64,000 bases of DNA from Celoporthe dispersa (lineage: Eukaryota > Ascomycota > Sordariomycetes > Diaporthales > Cryphonectriaceae): assembly GCA_016584495.1 (NCBI GenBank), contig WAID01000001.1, forward strand, positions 2,356,001 to 2,420,000, in the 5' to 3' direction. This document shows positions 22,302-34,894 of the stretch, in pieces. Position numbers and translations under genes: made by a program. How positions within the stretch are numbered: position 1 is the stretch's first letter; each line of letters begins with the position of its first letter. Below the pieces are notes generated by a model that saw only the letters and a program-made list of their open reading frames with translations, had not been told where the DNA came from and did no database searches.

Positions 22302-23375
22302 ATGGCCAAGATCTCGTGAGTGCGACCTCAAACCTGCAGTGCTGGACGATTTGGACGCCAACTTGGGCTTTGCGGGGTGGAGACGAGCTGCGCGGTCGAA
22401 GGGGACGAAAACTCAACATGGACGTGCAAATTGTGCGAAACACGACAAACCGCCGAGAAAAGTCGAATGCAAAGCTGTCGAAACCCCACAAAGCCCGAGA
22501 ACAGGCACCTCCAAATAGACGAATTGGACGGATCATGAAGATAGGCCGATTTGAAGGGGAATTTTCCACTGACGAAGGTGTCTGTACAGCCGTGGTGCCC
22601 CCGGTGGCAAGCTCAAGATGACCCTGGGTCTCCCAGTGTACGTTCTCCCGACCGCTGCAGAACCCGACTGCGAAACGACGACCTCGAAGCATATGCGACA
22701 GTTTTGGGACCAGGATGGGAACTGACAAGGGTACACAGTGGTGCCATCATGAACTGCGCAGACAACTCCGGCGCACGAAACCTCTACATCATCTCCGTTA
22801 AGGGTATCGGTGCCCGCCTGAACAGACTGCCCGCTGGTGGTGTCGGTGACATGGTGTACGTATCCTCGAATCCGGCTGTGACGAGATCACACCTCTCCAT
22901 CCATGTACAGCTCGATCGGCCACGGCACACGTGACGACTGGCCCTTCGCAGCACGCAACCCCATGGAGCAGGACGACACAGCTGACAGCTCGCTTTCCGC
23001 AGTATGGCCACCGTCAAGAAGGGCAAGCCCGAGCTCCGCAAGAAGGTCCACCCCGCCGTCATCGTCCGTCAGTCCAAGCCCTGGAAGCGCACCGACGGTG
23101 TCTTCCTGTACTTCGAGGACAACGCTGGTGTTGTGAGTAGCCCTCCCCCCTCCCCCCCCGTGGACCCGTGGTGCAGCAGACACCTGTCGAAGGAAATGTT
23201 TTGGGAACCTAGGAGCCCGGGAGTGAATATGTGCAGAGACGGACGCTAACGCCCAGGGCTACAGATCGTCAACCCCAAGGGTGAGATGAAGGGCTCCGCC
23301 ATCACCGGCCCCGTCGGAAAGGAGGCTGCCGAGCTGTGGCCCCGTATCGCCTCCAACTCCGGTGTTGTGATGTAA
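22302..23375 (+). CDS. rpl23: 60S ribosomal protein uL14 (Rpl23)
   Basis: This is a large-subunit ribosomal protein near the subunit interface. There are five exons: 22302-22315, 22590-22637, 22739-22855, 23003-23132 and 23265-23375. They give 139 aa, the usual uL14 length, with all junction phases matching. Conserved blocks are RGAPGGKLKMTLGLPV, MNCADNSGARNLYIISVKGI, NRLPAGGVGDMV, MATVKKGKPELRKKVHPAV, RTDGVFLYFEDNAGV, GSAITGPVGKE, and the end LWPRIASNSGVVM. The 14-base first exon (MAKIS) followed by a long 274-base intron is common in fungal ribosomal protein genes, where early introns often affect expression. Other introns are 101, 147 and 132 bases. Confidence 0.97.
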
Positions 23376-25301
23376 GCGGATTGCTGGCAATGGATATCGA
23401 CGGTGGGAAAGGAATAGCATGCTAGGACCAGCTGCGGAAATCGAAAAAAATGGACAAGGGTCGCACACAATGAGAGAAGACGACGACCCCTCCCCAGGAC
23501 GAATCCGAGGCCTACACAACAGAGTTGAGGCTCGGCGACCAGCGGGCTTGATGGCATGATCGGGAAATTTTTTAAAAAAAGATACGGTCAGGCTTTGCAT
23601 TTTACTCTTTCGGCTGGCGTGTAACGGAGGTTCATACCAATGGCATGAGATTTACGGACCAAGAGAAAAGTCGTCGCTGCTGCTTCACCTAGTGCATGCC
23701 TCGGTCGGTGTCTGTGAAAGGTGTCAACACGAGCGTCGAAGAGGATGTTGGGCTACGCCTGGAGTCATCAACGTCCCTGCTGGAGTCGTAGACCAGGCGC
23801 GAGCAAGTTCCATAGCCACGAGAGGTCTGAAGCGTGGAATTCTAAGCCACGCAGCCGATCCTTATGGACCTGCCATCACTCCCTGCCGCGACCACTGGGC
23901 TCTCGTTGCCCACTCCATTCTCCTTGCTCTAATCACACCCGCCTCATCGTCTAGCCGAAGCCCTATTGATCGTATAATATCTTACGCATTGTGTACTTAG
24001 TGATATGCCCCCTCGCGAGCCGCTTCCCTCCCCCACCCGGGGGCCCCTCCTGCTGTCCTCCACGGCGGGCGAACGTTCCCCGAAGGCGATCTTGAAGGAA
24101 ACTACATTTTTGCAGAGGCAGATGTGTCTTTGCTCGATATTATCTTCCGCTGCTGATCTGCTCGCGTGATGGTCTGTCTGTACGACACCAATGGCCCCAG
24201 TCTGTGACGCCTGAGGCCAATTTAAGTACGATAGAACGCTATTAGCTGGCCGATACGTCGCGACATAAGCATATTATTTTTTACGCGGTTTCTCGAGAAG
24301 ACTATCGAATTCCACTTCACAAATGGTTCTCGAATTGTAAATGATGCCTTAATTGTTGAGCATCATATTATGATGATACTCAATATATTGGTTTGTATGA
24401 AGGGGGCCGTTTGTAATAATAATAGTACGAGCGGTTTAGAATGGAAGGTTTTCTTATGGGTAGCTGGGAGATAGAAGGATCTGTGAAGCTTTTGCTTAGG
24501 GTAAGGAAAACGAGGATTCGAATGTCAAAGAAAATTTCTATCCGTACACCCGTGTCAGTGAGCTGGACAGTGAATTGAAGAGGGGTTGGCTAAGTACTCA
24601 CCGAGTCTGGGGGGGGGGGGGGAGGGGAGTAAAACGAATAGCACGGTCGTGGTTTTCCAGGCAATTGCAAAATGATCTGTAGCAAGATTTCCCTAGGCAT
24701 CGTGTATTGCCTTGGATGAGCAACCGGGTGAGTGAGCTGAGAGGAAGGAAAAAGAGCTGCAAGAAACGGTGTTATTGGGGAGGAAACTGGCCAGAGACCA
24801 AGTGCTCCTCCAGCTTCGACCTGGGGATGTGTGCCAGAAATTATCGCAGAGGCCCGCGAACCATTGTCCCGGTGACAATCGCGCGGAAATGGAAGAATCA
24901 CTCTGCGTGGACAAGTCACGATGGACTGGGCAGAGAGAGATATGCAGCCGTGTTTAGGGCCCGCGACAAGTTTTGGCACCCGCATGGCTCTGGGCCAGAT
25001 GAGGTTTCAGACAGATCCAGGAAAGAAAGCAAATCGTGTGTTTGAAGTTGTCGGAGAGTCCTTGAAACCTGAACATCCCATGAGACTGAGACTGGCTTCA
25101 GCGTGCGATTGAAGAGCTCGCCAATAGGGGACAAACATCGCGCGACAGCCCGAGACGGAAACGGGCTCCTGACAAATCAAGAGTCTGCTGGAGCCTTGAA
25201 CCCAAGCGAGAGCTGTGGTTTGGGTAAGTGCTCCTTGTGAGCCATATGTTGTCCAGGTTAGGCGAAAATCCGATGCTGCAGTAGCCTTGCGACAGCGTAT
25301 C
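23376..25301. other. Intergenic region, 1.9 kb
   Basis: This is 3' flank of rpl23 and 3' flank of the MFS gene. It has an AT-rich patch at about 24230-24560 and a G run at 24608-24621. Several open frames of 60-130 codons show no family features. No RNA gene is recognised. Confidence 0.5.
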
Positions 25302-27156
25302 TCAAGTCTTCTGCTGCTGCGCCGTCATGTTCTCGATGCCGGTCTTTGTCTCGACATGCTCCTTGCTCATATGGCGCTGCTTGATAAAGACACTCGCTAC
25401 CATCCCCACGGCAGCGATGCAGGTGTACATGATGAACATGTTCCTGACGCTCCAAGCAAAGGCCTGTTCCACGGCGAGACGCTGCCCGGCGTCCTCGAGA
25501 GTCCTGGTGATGCCGACATTCGCCGCTGCGTCCTTGCCAGACAGGGCCTTGAGGTTGGCCTCGTCGAGACCGCTGGCTGCCAGGAACGATGTGCGGGAGG
25601 TCATGCTGTTCTGGAACACGACGCCGCCGATCACGGTGGCTAGGGATGTCGCTATGTTGCGGATGAAGTTAAGAGTGGCGGTGGCGTTGGCTGTGTCGGC
25701 CTGGCTTACGCTGTTCTGGATGGCCATGGTCGGGGTCTGAAAGAGTAGACACATGCCGATACCGAAGACGATCTGGAAGCCGATGATCATCCCGAGGCTT
25801 GTGCTCGTTCCGAACATAATGAGAAGACCTGTACCAAGCGTGAGGAAGCTCGTCCCGGCCCAGATAATCTCCCTGTACCGGCCGATCTGGTGGATGGCAA
25901 TCCCGCCCAATATGTCTCCTGCAGCACAGGTGATGATCATCGGCAGCAGCAGGACGCCGCTCTGAAGGGGCGTAGCAGCCTTGACGCTCTGGAAGTACAG
26001 CGGGAGGTAGAACTCCACCCCGAAAGACGCCATGCTGTGTGTAAATGCAACAACAGCGATGGCGCTCGCCGAGAAATCTCGGCTGAAGACGCTGAGCAAG
26101 ACCAGGGGATACTTGGCCAAGCGCTTCTCGCTGTAAAGGAAGAAGCCAATCATGAGCCCTCCAAAGGCGATCAGGCAGATGACCCTCGGGCTGTCCCACG
26201 GGTATGTAACGCCGCCGAAATCAAGGCCGAGCAAGAGCATGATCGTTACACCCAGGATAGATAGCGACCCAAACCAGTCAACGGCACGGAGGCCATCGCC
26301 GAGCTTGGTACGCGGATTGTGGACATCCAGGAAAAACAGCATAATAAAAAGGTCAGGCCGCACACCGGCAGGTTGATCCAGAAACACCACCGCCAGCTGG
26401 CATACTGGGTCAGGGCGCCACCAATCACGGGACCTGTAGTCCCTGCCAGCACCCAGACAACGCCCATTGCGCCGATATACAGCGCCCGCTTGCGGATGCT
26501 GTACAGGTCGGAGATGATGATGTTCACCAGCTGCATGAGGCCACCGCCAGCCGTGCCCTGCAGGGCCCGACCCGCGATCAGCATGCCCATGCTCGTGGCC
26601 GTCGCGGTGATGACGCTGGCAGCGGCGAAGATGACGAGGGCGACCAGGACAGCCGGCTTGCGGCCCCAGATATCGCTGCATCGGACCCAGATAGGGCCTG
26701 CTGCTGCGTTTGCCAGGGAGATAGGCACCGCCGATCCACATGTAGCCGGAGGCATTGTGAAGCTCAGCAGCGATAGTAGGCGCAGAGGTGGCGACGATGG
26801 TCTGGTCAAGAGCTCCGATGAATAGCTCGAGCTGGAGAGGGGAGAGAGAGGAAGTGTGCATGTGCGTATGTCAGCGGATTAATGTTGGCTCACGAGGAGA
26901 CATGCTAAGCTTTATTAATCTCTTAGTCACAGGCGAGTCAACATACGCAAAGTGCGGCGAAGATGGTGTAGACACGCAGCTTCGACCGCTGATGGAACTC
27001 CCCAGACACCTCAAGCTGCTCAATGCTGCGCTCGGTGGGCTTGTCCTGTCCGGCGGCGGCTTCGTTGGGAGGAGGAGGAGGAGGAGGAGGAGGAGGCGTG
27101 GGTGCTGAGACTTCAGCATGGGCCACACCAGGCTCAAGCACGGTGATGTCGTCCAT
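25302..27156 (-). CDS. MFS transporter, DHA2 (drug:H+ antiporter 2) type
   Basis: This is a plasma-membrane exporter of toxic compounds or metabolites by family. The exons are 27156-26947 and 26831-25302, with a 115-base intron; about 579 aa. The N-terminus is cytosolic, with a run of ten prolines encoded by a GGA repeat. Then come ALDQTIVAT (TM1), motif A in RCSDIWGRKPAV, GRALQGTAGGGLMQL, and GPVIGGALTQYASWRWCFWI (motif C region). About 14 hydrophobic segments follow in total, with a polar tail ending MTAQQQKT. Two compensating single-base shifts are apparent: a surplus base at the GGG 26716-26718 (plus strand), after IGGAYL, and a missing one at the A5 run 26346-26350, after NLPVCGLT. Between them the conserved sequence runs in another frame. 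Because they cancel and both lie in homopolymers, sequence error is likely. Confidence 0.9.
27068..27096. repeat. GGA trinucleotide repeat encoding polyproline
   Basis: About nine GGA units on the plus strand read as consecutive proline codons in the N-terminus of the MFS protein (-). Confidence 0.9.
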
Positions 27157-28650
27157 CTTCTGTTCTTACTCGGAGTGACCTGAACGCTGTGGAAGTTGTG
27201 CGGATCAAAGTGAGGTAGAATAGAGACAGAAAATTGTGATGCTCTGACCGCCGCTGTAGGTGGGTCGATTTCAAGAGAGAGGTTCAACAGATTGAACTTC
27301 CTAAATGGACACACGCCCTTGGGTTAACATGCTGTTAATATTAGACCTTGCGTCTCGGGTAAGTACCACCACCCCTTGCTCGTGCACTAACTAATTACTA
27401 GCGCTTACATATTTATAGGCTCAGCCCTTGGCAATTAATTATGACTTGGCAGGAACTATCTTATGCAGGACCTTCCTAGAGTTTTTCTGCTGTTATAAGC
27501 CCAGAAATTGTCACCCGCAGGCGAGTGTGGAACTAGAAAGTGCACGGGAGTGCATCGACAACACTACTGCCAGGCATAACCAGGTGAACAGCAGGAGAGT
27601 CTGGGTCTTGAAAATGCCAGAGGGAGGGCAAGAAAGACATGTAGTCATGATGCGATACATAATCTTCTACATTGATAGGCCTAATGCTGAGACATACAGA
27701 TGGTATAATGCTTAAGAAAAGTAAGGATCAGCCAGTGTAACGAATAATCAGATGTGGCAGCTCGGACATATGCTGTGTAACGCGAGTTGTGTTCGTATTA
27801 CTTGGAAGTATCTATTACATATTTCGGTAGGTGTGTAAGTAGCCAGCTCACCCTTTGGTGCTCACTTAGGGTAATAGTAATAAGGAGACTCGACACGCAC
27901 GCCTGTCGGTGTGGAAACGTCATGGAGAATGAAATCGTAGATCAGTACCTCCAACATTTCATATTCCTGGTGGTGTTTTATCTCTCTGTGCTTGCTGGTA
28001 CGATGCTGGCAGATGAGCCTGGCCCAGGGAGGACTCCCAAGAACTCCTCTGTCTCCGACCTCCGCCAAAGTCCTTCGAGTTCGGACACCAGAGGACAATC
28101 TCGCCCAGGACCTGATCGACAAGCTGTCACCATCACCGAGAGATCATATGTAATGCATGAAACAGAAGTCGATAAAATCGATTGCTGGCCGCCGACTATC
28201 CGTGTATCAAGTCAAAGCTTCCCGACCAGCCGTCCGTGATCCGTTGCAAATGCAAATGCAAAGCACATCCGATGAGTTTCTTCATCTCTTGTTTTTTTCC
28301 ATCCCTCGCTATGCTCCTCTTGTGTGCATGTAGTACAACTAGTAAAAAACATAAAACAAAAAGACCCTTCCCGAAAAGAAAACAAAAAGGCGTTGAAGAC
28401 GTGACCTCGTCTGTCCTCAGATGATGCAGCTCATGATGAAAATGTGAAAGGTCGCGATCGTATCGACCCTAACATGAGCTGAGTCTGTCTGTGTACTCTT
28501 GTTCATGCTTGTTGTTGTTATTCAAGCCCCGATATCTCATCCTCGTATCAAAGCCTCAAAGTGTCTCTTTTTTTTTTTTCTTTCCTTTTTTCTCTCTTTT
28601 TTCTTCTCTCTCTCTCTCTCCTTTTCTGTTCTTGAGTACTCCTGCCGTGA
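27157..28650. other. Intergenic region, 1.5 kb
   Basis: This is upstream of the MFS gene and downstream of the AT-hook gene. It is AT-rich at 27330-27900 and T/C-rich at 28568-28625 (3' UTR of the next gene). No gene is recognised. Confidence 0.5.
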
Positions 28651-31600
28651 TCACTGCGGTCCGGGTCCCCAACGGCTACGCTCATATCTCCCGTTCCTCA
28701 TATCTAGCTCTTTTTTAGAGAACGGCAGGCGAGGATGCATCTCGGCATAGGCGCTCTCTAGGAACGGGTTCTGCTCCTGGGGACCAGCCATAGGCCGGGG
28801 CGCCCTGAAGTCGGGCGCGTGGAGCTGCGACGCGGCAGGCCCCGGTCCCGCCATCGCGTTTGGAGATGGCAGGACAGCACCAGGGACGGCTCCGTCAGGA
28901 CTGAATGGGTGTAGAATGCCGTCATATGCACGGGGAGGTTGTTGCTGAGATGGCAGAGCGGCAGGAGCAGCCGCCTCGGGACCGGCCGCCGGGGGAGGCA
29001 GGGCTGGTGGCGTCGTGGCAGCCTGCGAGTGTGCAGACGGCGGTGCCGACTCAGGTTGGGGCGTGGGTGTCGTGTTCTTATCGTCAGAGACTTTCTGCTT
29101 CTTGCGTGCAAGCGTCTCCTTGCGTTTGTTAACCGCCTGACGCATAGAACCATTTGCCCATCGAGCTGTGAGGTGAGAGAGAGAGAAAAGAATGTTAGCA
29201 ACTGTATTCGAAAATATACAACACGGCGCGCGGGCCATGGCGATCAGAAAGGCTGCACCTGGGGGATCTTGCTGTCCTTACCTTTCATGCTGGCGCTCAT
29301 CTTCTCGCTCTTGGTCATGCTGGCGTAGTCCTTTTCGCTGAGGTCGTCAAGGTCCGGGCCCATGGCGCCATTCACTGACGTGCCAGACGAGGGCACGGGC
29401 GTGCCGCGCCCAGAAACGGAGTTTCCGCGGCCATCTGGTGGGAGGGATCCGTGGCGGCCAGCAATGTTGCTCAGGGCCGGCAGGGGCGGTGCGTTTTGTA
29501 GCATGGACGGCATCGACATCGCGCCGGGGTAGGCGTTCACGGGAAACATGACCTGTCCAAGTCTAGGGCGGTCGGGCGGTGGCGGCTGGGGGTCGTTGAG
29601 ATTGTTCGCCTCATAAGTGAATCCATGGAAGTTGTTCGGGTGTTGGAGGGGCGCGGAACCCGGCGGAGGTCCGGCAGGCTGAGGCTTCGCGCTCTGCTTC
29701 CCTCTATTAGTATTGATTTTGATTTTGAACACTCTCCTGTGGGTGGGTGACTGGGGCCGTATTGGAGTTGGTTCAACGGGGTGGTTGTTTGGGGCTGAGA
29801 AGGGGTTGGCACCGACAGAGGAGGGTGCGGCGACGTGTCCTGGTCGCACGGGAGATGGCGCTAGGAGTGGTCCTGGTACGGGGCCGCCGGTTGTCACGTT
29901 GAGAAAGGGGTTGTCAGGAGGCGCGAGGACAGACGCTGGCAGAGGCTGATATCCTTGGGAGGGTGGAGGGTACTGAGGGTTAATGTTGTTGTAGGGAGCT
30001 GGTGCCAGGTTAGATGGGTACGACGTCGGTTCTGGATCCTCCTGGCGGTTCTTGGGCTTCCGGCCTCTCTTGGGCCGGGGCTGCTCAGCCAACACCTGGT
30101 TGATAGGGTCAGCCAGCTCAGAGTAGTTCTTCCTGGTCCTGTTGCGGAAGGAGTAGCTGCTACCAACAGTCCGCTCGGAGCTGGTGGATGACGAGGTCGA
30201 CGGCCGCTTCTCTTCTGTGGGCATGATGGCGTTGTCGTGGGTCTGTGTATTGCTGGTCGCACCGTAGAATGTGGTTGGTGGTATCTCCGCCTTGGGCTTC
30301 CGACCGCGCCGCTTCTTAGGAGCAGGCCCCTCTTCCTGCTTGACCTGGCTCTCAGCAGGGCGCTGAGGCTGGACATCCTCGATCGAGGCGGTGGGGACGT
30401 CCTGAGGGGCGATCTCGGGAGCAGCAGCAGCAGCGCCACGACGACGCTTGCGGGTCTGCGTCTGCTCCGCGCCTCCGACATCATTTGGCCCGACTTCTGC
30501 GGCAACAGCTGCCGCGGCCTCCTGGGCAGCCTTCTCTGCCGCTTCCCGCTCGGCAGCCGCGCGGGCTTCAGCCTCCTTCACGGCCTTGGGCTTTGGGCCC
30601 CGCTTCTTCTTTGGAGGTGGCTCCTGCACAGGGGCAGGCTCGGGCTGAGGCTCGGGCTGTTGCGCCCCGCCTTCGTTTTCGCTCTCCAGCTCTCCATCCA
30701 TGTTTCTCCTGCGGCGACGCTTTCGGGGGTTTGTAGGCTCCACCGGCGTGGGAGCCCTGCTGGGCTCCTTGCTCTCGTCAGATAGGAGGCGCGCGGGCCT
30801 CCGCGTGCGCTTGCCCAGACTGAAACTTGCAGGGTGCTCATCTATCGCCTCTGCAAGCCGCTGACTAGGCTTTGGCCTGTTGCGAAGGCGGGTGTTCTGT
30901 AGACCATCCCTCTGTGCGATAGGGTCCTGTTTTCCAATCATGCTGGGGCGTGGGTCCCACTCGAAGCCCCAGGACTGAGCTGCGATCTGATCCTGGTTTC
31001 GCTCATAGGCCTCTGGGTGGACGTGAGGATATTCGTGCCTCTTCTCGTTGGCCTTCTCTGCACGTATGCCCTTGACCTCAAAGTCCCGCTTCTCCACAGT
31101 GACAGAGCCTTTGGCCTTGGCAAGGTCTCTGGCTTCGCGGGCCACCTGGGCGGCATCGTGCGCCCGCCGGCGGACAGCATTGTCCTCGTCATCCGTGATC
31201 ATCTTCTGCTTCTTCCACTCGTCTTGCCAGGCCACCAGAGCGTTGTTGGCCGTAGCCAGGATGCTGTAGAGATCCTCGTCCGACATGGCTTTGTGGTTTT
31301 CGAGGATGTTGATGAACTGAGACGGAGACCTGATGCGGCGGAAGCCGTACTGCTCGGGAGGCGGAGGCCTACGCTTCCGCATCGGCTCAATGACCGGCTC
31401 TGGAGAGCCTGCCCTGCTGGTAGCGGCAGACTCGGGTGCAGGCGTTGGCAGATCAGACACAGGTGTTGGGGTCGGGGCCTTGGACGCCATCTCTCCCTCG
31501 AGGCCTGGCTCCTTCTCGGGAGCTATAGACCCAAGGTCTTCAGCTTGCTCATCTGCGCCGTCAGAAGGCGGAAAGTTAGGCGTCTCGAGTGGCGTAGGCG

Positions 31601-33716
31601 TACCCGAGTCCTGATTGATTTCGGGGTAATAATCTCGTGCCTCCTGGTATGGGGTGAGGAAGGAGAAATCACGTGGAGCATGTGATCGGGTCGGGCGAGG
31701 CTGCTCAACCTGAACAGTAGGCCTGCTGCCCTTGGCCATCCTGAGCTTGAGCGGCTCGTGCTGCTCGTGCTGCTCGATGCTCTGGCGGATCTTTGGTGGC
31801 CGGCCAGGCCCTCTCTTCTTGGGAACCTCGAAATTCGAGGGCGGCGTGGGGGTGTCCTGGGAGGGAGCAGCACGGTTGGCCGCCTTGGACCTGCCGTCAG
31901 GCTTCTTGCTGGCACCCGGCTGGTCTTTTGGCTGACGAGGCAGGCTCTTCATCTGCCACGGCCGAATCTTCGGCAACGCGGTTCAATCGCCGCTGAAAAG
32001 AAGTTTGGAGCAGGTTAGCCTTGTGCAAACACTTAGAGAATCGCCTTGGTACAACGACCAAAGCCGATGGCAGCACGTACCCTGGGGCGAAGAGATGGCT
32101 TCTGGGAGTCCTGAGCGCCGTCCATTCCGTCTTGCTGTGGTGATTCAGTTGGTGTTTGTTTTGATTTTCTTGTCAGTGTGACCCTGCTGTGCTGCGCAGG
32201 AGTAGTAGGCTGCCCCGCCCTGGGAGAAGTAGGAGTGGTGTTCTTGAGGAGGTCGCTAGGAGAAATGACCTCGGTAGCGTCAGAGTCGTTTGAATGTTGT
32301 GAGCTTGGGCGGGCTGCCGATGGAGTATTGTTGGTAGCACCATCAATTGGGCCATCCTTGCCCTGGAAGCCCTGGGAGACTTCTCGAATCGGCGGAGACT
32401 GGGTGGTGTGGTTAGCTTCAGCGTTCGTGGCTGCAGGCACAATGGGATCTGTCGATTGTGACTGTTCTCCCATTGTGGTGTCTTTGTGATCAGACGGTTG
32501 GGTTGATTGGTCCTCGACCTGGGTTTCCTGCCCATTGGCTGGAACCTTCGAGTCATCAACAGAAGCAGGTGATTGAGGGGCCAGGGGTTGTGCCAGAGGC
32601 GTATCGCTCGGACGCAAATGAGCAGGCTCTTCAGGTTTGGTGGGATCCGATGGCGTATCCATTTCTGACTGCATGGTCACTGGCGAGGTGACCTGGGGCT
32701 GCGAAAGGATGGCCTGCTGCATGTTGCTGTGACGCGATGGGGAGCCGCCAGAATTATTGCTGGCGGTCTCTGACGGCTGGCTGGCTGAGGACGAGGGGGG
32801 AAGCCCATGGTCACGCCGACCTCAATCGTGTCCTTCAGCTCGGTGTCAGAAGGCTGCTGCTCAGGGGAGGGGTTTTCCAGGGGGAGGGCTGGCGCGGTGC
32901 TCTTCCTCTTGGTGTAAGGGCGACGCGCAGGCACGGGGAGGCTGTCCTCTGGTTGTCGTTGCGGGCCCGCTTCTTTGCCGGGGCGGTAGCTGACTGAGGC
33001 TGAGGCGGCTCCTCCTGCTGCTCGAGGCTGGTGTCAATGACAGGCTGCCGCTTGCGAGCAGCACGGGCGCCAGAGACGGTGATCTCCAGCGGGGAGGCAT
33101 CTGAGGAGGGTTGGATGTATACATCGGCGGCGTCGTCATCATTCATCTGAGCATAGTCGACGCGGGCACGCTTTCGAAGTGAGTGGCCTCCCTTGACCTC
33201 AGCAGCCTCCTCGTCGGCGGCAGCAGTAGCGGCAGCGGCGGAGTCTGTGGGATAGTCTAGGGTGCGAGCCCTCTTGCGGCCGGGTGTCTGCCGGGGATTT
33301 GGCTGGGGGGTCGAGAAGGTGAATGAGTGGCCCAGGCCCTGCTTGGGCGCCTTCTCGGTGCGAGGAGTTGACTCCAGGTTAGGAGTCGCAGAGGACGACA
33401 TGTCTGTTGATGCAGGGGAAGAAGACGCGTATTTGTAGAAGCGGTGTTGAGAAGGGGTATTTTTACCACGGCCACGGGTGGTGGTGGTCGGAGTACGGGC
33501 ATGAATGCTTGCAGGGGACTCAACTTGAAAGGTGAGCGGGCTGGTCAGGGAAGTAGAGGAGGCGTGGGAATCATCGTATGAGTGGTGATTTCCAGAGGAT
33601 GAAGATGGCCGACCAGCACGAGACGATCCTCGAGGGCGACCGACTTTCTTCGCTCCACGGCCCTGGGTCTGGTGATGCTGGTGATGGTGGTGGTGGTGAT
33701 GCTGCTCCTGCTGCGG

Positions 33717-33762
<46 letters not shown>

Positions 33763-33806
33763 GGCTGCTGCTGGGGCTGCTGGTGGTCTTGGTGCTGAGA
33801 ATCCAT
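28651..33806 (-). CDS. Large AT-hook-rich nuclear protein with polyGln/polyHis start
   Basis: The exons are 33806-32081, 31992-29282 and 29165-28651 (introns of 88 and 116 bases), about 1650 aa. The N-terminus is MDSQHQDHQQ, then a polyGln tract and a polyHis stretch. AT-hook-like cores recur: GRPRGSSRAGRP, KKRGPGRPPKIR, KKKRGPKPKAVK, KKRRGRKPKAE, PKRGRKPKN. A more ordered central block (FRRIRSPSQFINILENHKAM...RNQDQIAAQSWGFEWDPRPS) and a basic C-terminal SASMKARWANGSMRQAV...RKK motif may be the conserved core. This suggests a chromatin protein that binds the minor groove of AT-rich DNA; I do not recognise a named family. Three one-base indels are apparent: near 32941-32955, in the G6 run at 32795-32800, and in the T4 run at 31926-31929. 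Correcting all three makes the length divisible by three. An alternative acceptor at about 31951 would avoid the last one. Confidence 0.75.
33721..33761. repeat. TGC/CAG trinucleotide repeat (polyglutamine)
   Basis: About 13 perfect units encode glutamines in the AT-hook protein (-), followed by interrupted CAG-rich sequence on both sides. Confidence 0.95.
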
Positions 33807-34894
33807 GTTGCAGCCAATCAGAGGCGCCCCTCTCTTCAAAGGAATAATAAGGGGCACCCGGAAATCACCGCAGGTAGAAACTGGGTCGGTGTTAGTACTC
33901 GCGGGCCAGCAGAAATCGCCGGCCACAAGAAATGCTGGGGGTCAGGGCGGATTGGTAGGACGGCGTGTGCGGAAACAAGACGAGGTGGTTCTCATGTCAG
34001 ATTGAAGGGGAAAAAAATTTAGGAGCGTGAAGGTGTCTGCATCTGGGGTGGAGGTGAGAGCGAGAGAGCGCGAGAGAAAGGACCAAGGCGAGGGAGCGGG
34101 TGAGATGACAATGCTGCGACGTGTGTGTGTGTGTGTGTGTAAAGCAGTTTTGGCCCCCTTACTGCACCGCCTTCACACCGTCAAAACTGCATCAACACGT
34201 ACCTTGATAATTCTGAAAATGCAATCAAGAAAATCTCCTTGTAAGTAAGAACACGCTGATGTATTTTTCAGGTGGTCGAAAATGGCAGATGGCTGCAATA
34301 TCAGAATGCGAAACAGGTCCTGTCTTATGCGTGTTGTCGCCTCTTTTTCTGGACTCGAACCTTGGCTGATGGCCGGCACGGATTTTCAGAGGTCATGACC
34401 CTTCTAGCCTGTAAGAGAGCCCAGGTCCCCAGGCCAATGACAGCCTCAGCAGGGCCCCGGGGGCGCACGGACCAGCGCAGAAGGGGGCTGCTGGAAAGGG
34501 TTCGCAGCTGGCTGAGAGGTACCTGGGTACTTACAGCAACCTCCTCTACCGGCCTGGGTCAGGGTTCCAGCCAATCACCTTTCACGCTTTCGCCGTAGCC
34601 TCACGCTAAGCTGTTCTGGTGCTAGATCCCCTCCCCTCCCCCCCCCTGCCTATTGACGTGCGTCTGATACATGCTGTACCTTCACGCTTCAGGGCAGCTC
34701 TCCGCCCGCCCTGGAACTGCGGCGGCAGCCTACGACAACCTCTGTACCCCTCCCAGAGAAGCCTCTCTACGTCTAGGTGCGAACTCTGCTATCGCGCCTC
34801 CTGACAGCTCTCCCCTCTGCAAATTCCTAGTGTATCTACAGACACCCTCACGTCGGGTTACTCGTCCTGCCCAGCGGACCACCCCACCCTCGAC
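33807..34894. promoter_or_regulatory. Divergent promoter AT-hook gene / MTC1
   Basis: This is a 1.1-kb shared upstream region. It has a (GT)10 microsatellite at 34121-34140 and a C/T-rich 5' UTR before the MTC1 ATG. No specific site is recognised. Confidence 0.4.

Noticed and set aside
25215..26825. Several plus-strand open frames opposite the MFS gene
   Set aside because: Antisense shadows of conserved transmembrane coding sequence.
34330..34420. tRNA-like B-box (GGTTCGAGTCC) on the minus strand near 34347-34357
   Set aside because: The five-base T-stem does not pair beyond two positions and no matching acceptor stem or A-box is found at the right distance.
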